From Myxocyprinus asiaticus (Eukaryota > Chordata > Actinopteri > Cypriniformes > Catostomidae), in the NCBI RefSeq assembly GCF_019703515.2, contig NC_059372.1, positions 18,883,931 through 18,947,930 of the forward strand: 64,000 bases of DNA. The letters are read 5' to 3'. Both the position numbers and the translations under genes were made by a program. Shown here piece by piece: positions 56,343 to 64,000 of this stretch. Under the pieces are notes generated by a model. The model was not told where the DNA came from. It did no database searches and worked only from the letters and a program-made list of their open reading frames with translations. Each line of letters starts with the position of its first letter. Position 1 is the stretch's first letter.

Positions 56343-56933
56343 ATTAAGGGAATATTTAATACAAGTTAAATTCCGACAGCATTTGTGGCATAATGTTAAT
56401 TACCACAAATATTAATTTCGACTTGTCCCTCCTTAAAAAAAAAAAGCAAGAATCTGGGTTAAAGTGAGGCACTTACAATGGAAGTAAATTGGGCCAATCC
56501 GTCAAAAGTATAGCCACAAAATGTAAATAATATGCATGTGATATAATCACTTACTTAACTTTTCTGTGTAAACTTAAAGTATATCCAGTTTTACAACTTC
56601 GCTGCCATAACTACATAACACCGTAATCCCTAAAACGACCATAAAAATTATGATTTAAACAACTTTACAGCACAAATAATAGAGTTTTAAAAGAAGAATT
56701 AATTCAAGTGCTTTTACAAAATTATAAGCTTCACATTTCTAAAATTTCTTTAAACCCTCCAAAATTTGGCCCCATTCACTTCCATTGTAAGTGCCTCACT
56801 GTAATGTCAAATATTTGCTTTTAAAGAAAAGGAGGGATGAGTCTAAATATGTTTGTCGTTTTCAACCTTATGCCACAAATGCTGTCGATTGAGATTAACT
56901 TGTATTGAACCCAGCATATTCCTATAATACCAT
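56343..56933. mobile_element. Long inverted-repeat MITE (same family as 34 and 63 kb)
   Basis: Left CCGACAGCATTTGTGGCATA with GTGAGGCACTTACAATGGAA, right TTCCATTGTAAGTGCCTCAC with CCACAAATGCTGTCGATTGA. The arms of about 270 bp pair along most of the element. Confidence 0.8.
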
Positions 56934-59349
56934 CTCCTGTGTTCCTTCCTTGCAAGATTAGAATCTTTTGAGAGAGGTAAAAAGTATACTAATAAAAACA
57001 TACCATGGTATTACCATGTTTTTTAATATGTACCATGGTAATGCCATCTTGTTCTTTGCAACACCCTGGAATACCATGTAAATACTGAACCTTGCTATGA
57101 ATATGGTAGTCATTCAGTACCATTGTACAGTATACTGTATTTCAAAGTTCCGTAATATTAACATATGATACCATGACAGTACTATTTTGCAAGGGGGAAG
57201 TGGCAAATTCAAATCACTATAGGTTGTGGAATAATGGAGCTTAGAAGAGTTCCTGGAAGTGAGAGTCCTGTATGGTTGCATCCATTAGAATCTTGCAGAC
57301 AGGAAAGAACCTTTGGTGATGAGCAACTGATATGTGAGGCTGATTATCTCAGCAGCTTCTGATTGTTTTTCCTGTAAACATCAACACAAAGAGGGTGTAT
57401 GTGACTCTTTCTATCGCTCTGGCCATAATTATGGGAAAGTGTGTATGTGTGTTTCAAAGCGATATGTCTGTATGGTCACAGGAATATGTGTGACACAGTG
57501 AACTAGGCTGATAGCTCTTCCTGCAGTGTGAGAAAGTCTACCCCTCTAACCATGCAAAAAACAGCACATTGACAGCCCTCCTGCTCTGGATGTATTCAGG
57601 TTGTGTACTTTATTCCCGGGACTGAATAAACATTTAGCCCTCATCCAAGCGTGATTAAACGCTCTTACATAAACCAGCCATTTACACTCCCTCCTATCAG
57701 AGAGAATAGAGCTTAGGTGCAAGAGAGAGACATATTTGTTCTGTTCTAAAATCTAGTGAGGTGCCAACGGAGAAAGCATTTTATGACATGATATGCTCCC
57801 AGTACAAAGGCTTTTTTATGCTGCCTTTTAAGATGCCTTGATTTGGCCAAATTCTACAGCAACATGTTTCCTATGTGGATAAGACAATCCGACTGCGACA
57901 AGCTTAGTGAGAAAAATAAATCAAAGATAGCTGATGAGGCGAGATAATTGTTGATTTAATTGTTGAAAAATATCACAAATAGTTTTTTTTTTATTATTTA
58001 TTTTCCCCAATGTATGTGTGTGCTATGTATTTTTATGCTTATTAGAGTATTGTGGCATTAGCTTAGCAACTTGTTAATACCAAACTCTGTTGAAATCAAC
58101 TAAGATGTGCACTTCGTGTGAAGAGCATGATGCACGAGTTGCTGCCTATATAGGGCATTCCAATTCAGTTACTTATAATGAGATTTTACTTAAGTTTCGA
58201 TGCTACAGTACTGTAATTGTCATTCACACCAAACCTGTTTTTGCATTGTTTTTCTGTTAACATGTGCTAGATGGATGTTTTTGCCATGTCTTGCTCTCTT
58301 TTGTTATCATCTCGCAAAGAGATCCCATGTTTTTAAGATGGTGTGTAAAGTTAAAAGAACTACAACATTTAAAAACGTGTCTTTAGACACCTGAATTCTG
58401 TTCCATTCGTTGCACTATGTCTAGATTTTTTTTATGCAGGAACCCGTTCAGTCTGAATGGCCCCTTAGAATGCATTTGCCTATGTATCGACAACAGACAG
58501 CAAGGCAACTAACTAGGTTTTAGGAAAGAGCTATAACATCAAGACAAGAGAGTCAGGCTCGGAAAGAGAAAGAGAAGAAAAAGAAAAATAGGGGAAAAGT
58601 GTGGGAGGAAGTCACATATGGGTTTAAGCGGCTTCATCTGCCCACAGCCTTCTCCTAAGTGATTTATATTTAAGCAGCAGAGCTTGATGCTAATGCCCAA
58701 CATTAAAATTATATTTGCTGACTTTCAGCTGCATTCAAGATCTGGTATACGTAACCACAGGATAGCATCACTTTTAAAGATTGACATCTTTTCTGGTGAA
58801 GAGAGTTCAGTGGTGCACTGCCATGTTCCACCTTTTTTGGGACTAATGCCCCCCAATGTTCTGATTAGTGGTCAGTCAATATGGCTTTTTGGCAGATTCT
58901 TAAACTTTAACATTTGGACCCCCTAATCTTAAACAATTGGTTACATTCTTATATGGCTTGTGCGGTATTTCAAGACTTCAGAATAATGTCTGCAGCTAAC
59001 TTAGACGAGACCTAAATGAAGGTAGAATCCACATACTCTGGCTCAGAGAAAGAATATCCATTACATAAGCACTAAAGATTAAACTAGAGGCATCTGAACT
59101 ATGCCGGAGCCCCACAGAGAAGACTATATTACAAACAATGATAAAAGAGCACTTGTAGAATGCTTTAAAGTGGTGTGTTTTAGAAAATTATGAAACTGTA
59201 CAATTTCAGACTCAAAACAGAAAACAAACAGAATATAGCAAGAACCCTTTACATGGATGCAATCTCAAGAATATTTTCCTTTCGTAGCCAACATTTACTA
59301 TACAATCAGCAGTTTTAGTCAAAGTTATAAAGGTTTGAACTGCCACACA
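56934..59349. other. Unassigned sequence
   Basis: TACCATGGTATTACCATG-type short palindromes at about 56,998-57,060. Otherwise AT-rich, with no gene or RNA. Confidence 0.4.
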
Positions 59350-59472
59350 AATGGATAGTTCAATGAAAAATGTTTTTTCCAGTGAAACACAAAAGAAAAT
59401 TTCAGGCAGAATGACATCCTTTGTCACTATTCACTTTCACTATATTTTTGTAAAAAAAAAAAAAAAAAAAAA
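59350..59472. repeat. Angel-like fragment and poly(A)
   Basis: ATGGATAGTTCAATGAAAAATG, GGCAGAATGACATCC and CATTCAC-type blocks of the Angel-like family, followed by an A run at about 59,451-59,472. Confidence 0.55.
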
Positions 59473-59625
59473 TCGATGAAACTGAAAAGATATGGCCCTT
59501 ATGAAATCTGTTGTTTTTTTGTTTTTTTCTAAATTCCTTTTTATGTTTTCCCAAATTCCTTGTTACTGTTTCATTTTTTTCTGAATTCTGTTTTTAAAAG
59601 TTTAATTAAACTTTATAATAAAAAA

Positions 59626-60737
59626 CAGTAACACTTTATAATAACTTTCATTAACAAATCATTAACAAACATTATATAGTGCTCATTAGTTAATGTATTT
59701 TCAAATAGTTAGAAATATGAGATAATGTGCTTGTTAATGTTAACTAATGACTTTAACTAACATTTCATAATGCTTAACAGATCATTAGTTAATGAAAATC
59801 TCGGCAATGGAAAAAAAAGTGACCACCTGCTCCCAGAAGCAAAATTTAACGGCTGTTGATTCATTTTAAATGAAAGTTTCTGTCAGTAGGCTTTCATTCA
59901 TTACAATTTTAGTATCCTGATTTTTTTTAGCACAAATCTGATATTGAGGCAACAAACAGTTTTTCTCTCAATGTAGGCTGTTCTTGTTATTATGTGTTGT
60001 TGTTGATGTCAATAAACAAATAGTCGTTGATAAACAAAATGTAACCAACGCACCATACACAAACTTTTATTACTAAATAAAGGTTCTAAATAATCATTAG
60101 TAAACCTTTATAAACATTTACAATGGATGAATACTTTAACTTCAGATTGGGTACTGCAAAAATATAAACAAATAATTAATGAATGATTTTACAGATGTGT
60201 ACATAGTAAAAGCATGCATATACTGTATACCTCAACAAATTAAACAGCAAATGTGTGGCCTTTACAGATCACGGTTACCAATTAGCTGCTGGACATTAAT
60301 GAATACTTTGTAAACATGAATAGTATGTAATGTGGTGAACAATACTAATAATTTCTGAAAATATTTTTAAATGTGCATGAGCTTATTTATGAATAATTTA
60401 TGAAAACGTTTAATGAATTTGTAAGCATTTAAATGTACATTAACAAATGATCTTTTAACCATTATATAACATTTGTTATAATGGTTTGTAAATTTTAAAA
60501 ACTTCAAGGCCGTATAGTAATGAAAGGTTAATAACATTTGTACGTATTTGAATTTACATTAGGCTACATAAGATTATTAGTTAATGTTAGTTAAATTAAT
60601 TAATGAACTTTAACAAGTGCATTATCTCATAACTACTTTATATATTCAAATATACAGTATAATATTCTGAACATTAACTATTGACTATAATATGTTTGTT
60701 AATGATTTATTAATGAAAGTTATTATTAAGTGTTACC
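59626..60737. mobile_element. Non-autonomous DNA transposon, about 1.1 kb, AAC/TTA-rich
   Basis: Left CAGTAACACTTTATAATAAC and TTTCATTAACAAATCATTAA, right TTAATGATTTATTAATGAAA and GTTATTATTAAGTGTTACC form terminal inverted repeats of about 45 bp. The interior is full of TTAGTTAATG-type short repeats and has no transposase. Confidence 0.75.
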
Positions 60738-61044
60738 TTAAAAATGGTCTAATCTAATGAATTCATATAACTTTAATCAAATTAAAACAGAAAAATTACT
60801 TTTCAACATACCATTGCATTATTTTTATCAAATGAAGTGCATCTATACAGATCCTCACAGCACAATCCAAAGCACAACATTGGAGTTATTTTTTTGTCAG
60901 ATACAGTGCTGCATATCAGAGCATCACAGAATTAATGAAAACTTTTATTCTGTAAAACAGCAGTCTTGCTTGCAAGATATTGCTTAAATATAATGTATTT
61001 ATTTTAGATTTATCATGTATTACTATTTTGATTTTAGATTTAAT
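60738..61044. other. Unassigned sequence
   Basis: AT-rich, nothing recognised. Confidence 0.4.
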
Positions 61045-61081
61045 TATACTGTATATACACAGTATATATATATATACTGTG

Positions 61082-61148
<67 letters not shown>

Positions 61149-61179
61149 TATACAGTATATATACATACATATATATACA

Positions 61180-61236
<57 letters not shown>
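61045..61236. repeat. AT microsatellite, about 190 bp, with embedded ACACAGTATA motifs
   Basis: Long (TA)n runs interrupted by ACACAGTATATATA, TACTGTGTATAAATATAT and ATACACAGTATACAGTATAT. Self-complementary throughout, so the Tyr-Ile repeat frames on both strands are artefacts. Confidence 0.9.
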
Positions 61237-61238
<2 letters not shown>

Positions 61239-61669
61239 GCATGTGCTGCATGCTTCACAGTAAATGAGCGATCTGCTTACATCGCATATTACCAAAGTCC
61301 TCTGTCTACTACATACACAGAGCTTGCGTGTTGCTCATGATGAGGTGTTTCATGAGCGGCCGGCTTCACCCATTCACTTTGATATGCGCAGCACATGCAG
61401 ACTGTATATTTATTTAATTAAATCTCAGTCTTTTGTGGTTTAATTATCATACTAGGAAATAATTGTTCAATACATTACTTTTATCATAAATATGTCAAAT
61501 TTCCATAATGTTCCGCACTTTACAGTTAATTCCGTTTTTATGACTAGATACCACAATTCTGTCCGTGTTTTCTGCATTGCGGAAATCATAGGGCTCTACT
61601 GAGACATACTGCCTAACATTTCATTTGTGTTCCACAAAAGAAAGCCATATGGTTTGGAACAACCCCATA
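61237..61669. other. Unassigned sequence with an Angel-like fragment
   Basis: Positions 61,607-61,660 (TGCCTAACATTTCATTTGTG, TTCCACAAAAGAAAG) match the interior of the Angel-like family. Confidence 0.45.
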
Positions 61670-61770
61670 CTACCCCCCCCCCACACACACACACACACAC
61701 ACTCACACACAATCACAAGGCACTATGTCCAACACATAAACACACACATACAGTATACACACAGTCACAT
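61670..61770. repeat. CA microsatellite
   Basis: C run followed by (CA)n at 61,672-61,702 and looser CACACA blocks to about 61,765. Confidence 0.85.
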
Positions 61771-63073
61771 AAATGCACATGTGCACACGCTGACATGTAC
61801 ACATATGCTGTTGCTTTGCCTTTTGATAACCGTTAAATGTGTGTGTGTTTGAGAGGGGGGAGTAATACAGTGAGAAAAAGTGTTTGTGTGGGGAAGCCGT
61901 AGCCATGAGAAGTAACAGGCATCTGTTGCTCCAGCTAAGTGCGAGCAGAAGGAAAAAAAGAGGCACCTCCAAATCCCCCCAAAACACATAAACACCCATG
62001 CATGCAATGCAATTCATGCACACATAAAAAATTGTGTGCTTTAGAAAAGAGAGATAAGGATGAGGTGGGTGAGCATCTGATAAATCATGTTTGGAACAGG
62101 AGAGATATTTGGAGAGGATCACAGTAGAGAAAAACTATACAATAATGGTGTAGGAGGGAAAAAACTGAAATAACAGCAGAAATGACATTGGATAGAAGTT
62201 AATAAAGCCAATGATGATGCGTTAAGGCATGATCTGCTGTAAAGCCCTAAAACAAAATAAAAAAGCCTCTTTGAAGCAATATACTGGTATATTGTCAGTA
62301 GAGCTATACAAATAAAATGTACTTGACATGACTAGTTCTCCAAGAACTCCCAAGCCATGACTCGTGGTGCTATCTTACTGATAAAGTAGCGTTATTATTG
62401 TTGATCTCTTTGATTAAAGAATCACAGCCCACCATGTCATTTAAAGAGCCATTTGAGCCTTGCTCCAACAGACACAACAGGGTTAGAGTCACTGACCTCT
62501 GACCCGGGCATAACAGCAGCCGCACTTAGCCAGGACTTTCCGAAACAAGTGGTGGCAGGCGCAGCCCCGATGGTGGTGGCCCCCCTTCATGGTCTACCCC
62601 AGTCGCTGACCATAAGATTAGCAGGCATGGGCATGGCACATCACACGCTCTGTCTCTCACACACAAACACGCTCTCACACCGGGGATATCCCTGTAGCGG
62701 TAATTCCAAAGAGGTGTTGGGAATAACTTAATCCCAAAAAAAGAAAGCAAAAGTCCTCCACTTTGTTAGGGAATTATGTACTGTACATATATCCAGTCTT
62801 GGGTTGTCACTGCACAGGCGAGAACAGAGTCAACGGCAGGCAAAAGCGCAGCTCAGTCTCACTGTTTTTCTTCTCTGCTGCATTCACTGTCTGCTCAAAT
62901 GACAGACTGTAAGTCTGCCAGAGTGAGAGAGAGTGAGAGAGCGAAAGAAGGAGAGAGAGGAGGGGGTGAGGGGGTGGAGTCAGCAACTCGACTTGCTGGC
63001 TATTCCAGAATACATCTCCCACTCCCCCCTTTTTCCCTTCATCTTGTGTTCTCCTAAGCTCCAGTTTTCTCAT

Positions 63074-63077
<4 letters not shown>
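61771..63077. other. Unassigned sequence
   Basis: GA-rich tract at about 62,920-62,965. No exon, RNA gene or clear repeat. Small frames lack domains. Confidence 0.4.

Positions 63078-63121
<44 letters not shown>
63078..63121. repeat. CT microsatellite
   Basis: Perfect (TC)n of about 43 bp. Confidence 0.95.
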
Positions 63122-63123
<2 letters not shown>

Positions 63124-63167
63124 CTCCATTCCATTCAACCATCTGTCTTGGTCTTTTTTGCTCTCTT

Positions 63168-63739
63168 TAAAGATGGCATTTGTGGTATAATGTTGATTAC
63201 CACAAAGAATAATTTCTACTTGTTCCTTGTTTATTAAAAAAAGCAAAAACTGCAGTTACAGTATGGTAATTACAATAGAAATGAATGGGGCCAGTCCAAA
63301 AACATTGAAATACACACTGTTTCAAAAGTATAGCCACAAGACATAAACATTACACGTTAACATAATTTTAGTGTGACAATATCAGGGATTTATGGGCATT
63401 TCAGCATTTACAAGTTGACAGGGTTTACTGGCATTATGTCGCCAGGACAACAAAGTTGTAATATTGGATATATCTTTACACAGATAAGGTTAATAAGTCA
63501 TTTTATCACACTAAAATTACAGCACGTTAACACGTATACTGCTTAAGTCTTATGAATATACTTTTGAAACAGTGTGTATTTTAATGTTTATGGACTGGCC
63601 CCATTCAGACATTGTATAATGTCTTACTGTAACAGCGATTTTTGCTTTTTTTTTAATAAACGAGGGACAAGTCTAAATAATTTTAGTGGTAAACAACTTG
63701 TGCCACAAATGCTGACAGTTTAGCTTAACTTTCCTTTAA
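63168..63739. mobile_element. Long inverted-repeat MITE (same family as 34 and 56 kb)
   Basis: Left arm GGCATTTGTGGTATAATGTT and ACACTGTTTCAAAAGTATAG, right arm CTTTTGAAACAGTGTGTATT and CTTGTGCCACAAATGCTGAC. The arms mirror each other over roughly 270 bp around a loop near 63,400-63,470. Confidence 0.8.
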
Positions 63740-64000
63740 GTCCAAAATTATATCAGAGTTATCTCTCATGCATGAGTCCGCAATCAAAAAGGCAGTTAGA
63801 GGCACCTTAAGGCTAAAGCCAGTCCGAAAGCCAGCCCTTTGTGAGTCAGATCCAAAATAAACAAGGTGGGAAAAAAATCTGCTGATGAGCCTAATGACAA
63901 GCAATTATATGTGGTAATTATATCAGGAGTGCCAGGCTAAAGCGGGCTACGGTATCTCTCCAGCCAATTCCACCTAAAGGGTCAATAATAGACCTGCTGA
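63740..64000. other. Unassigned sequence to the window end
   Basis: Nothing recognised. Confidence 0.4.

Noticed and set aside
60916..61295. Tyr-Ile repeat proteins on both strands
   Set aside because: Translation of a (TA)n microsatellite.

Overview
This window looks like intronic or intergenic DNA from a teleost fish, most likely a cyprinid. The evidence is the AT-rich background, one vertebrate-type coding exon with clean splice sites, several Tc1/mariner elements with fish-type termini, hAT and TTAA-flanked elements, short inverted-repeat (Angel-like) elements, and DIRS and Gypsy retrotransposons. The only host coding sequence I can support is one exon on the minus strand at 320-630, from a TRIO/KALRN/ARHGEF25-family Rho guanine-nucleotide exchange factor. 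Everything from 631 onward would lie upstream of it, in a large intron or the 5' flank, and I see no second exon.

Layout: 1-3,400 holds the exon, intron sequence and nested inverted-repeat elements. 3,413-4,700 is a probable DNA-transposon remnant split by a 214-bp solo LTR with a perfect 5-bp target duplication. 6,106-10,819 is an internally deleted LTR retrotransposon whose 3' LTR contains a deleted DIRS element (copy 1). 12,319-13,517 is a TTAA-flanked element carrying a broken THAP exon. 15,505-18,715 is a diverged satellite array interrupted by a hAT-like element. 19-31 kb holds three Tc1-type elements: one with its 3' half inverted (20.1 kb), one IR/DR-type (25.6 kb) and one almost intact with 201-bp inverted repeats (28.9-30.4 kb), plus a repeat partly derived from 5S rRNA (21.7-22.2 kb). 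31-35 kb is mostly unremarkable, with microsatellites and short inverted-repeat elements.

35,675-41,099 is the most unusual region. It is a Gypsy-type element whose two LTRs point in opposite directions, with short candidate target duplications outside, and which hosts the longest DIRS element here (copy 2: gag-like region, RT, RNase H, start of the tyrosine recombinase region). 42,338-45,868 is a hAT element with a near-perfect 8-bp duplication, itself invaded by a deleted Tc1. 46,187-48,553 is a third DIRS copy on the minus strand, abutting a truncated Tc1. 49-64 kb is mostly non-coding, with inverted-repeat elements, a degenerate SINE and long AT, CA and CT microsatellites.

The DIRS copies complement one another: copies 2 and 3 keep the 5' end and gag region, copy 2 keeps RT and RNase H, and copy 1 keeps the tyrosine recombinase. 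None is intact. I see no operon-like or cooperating host gene system. The biology here is layered transposable-element insertion and decay.
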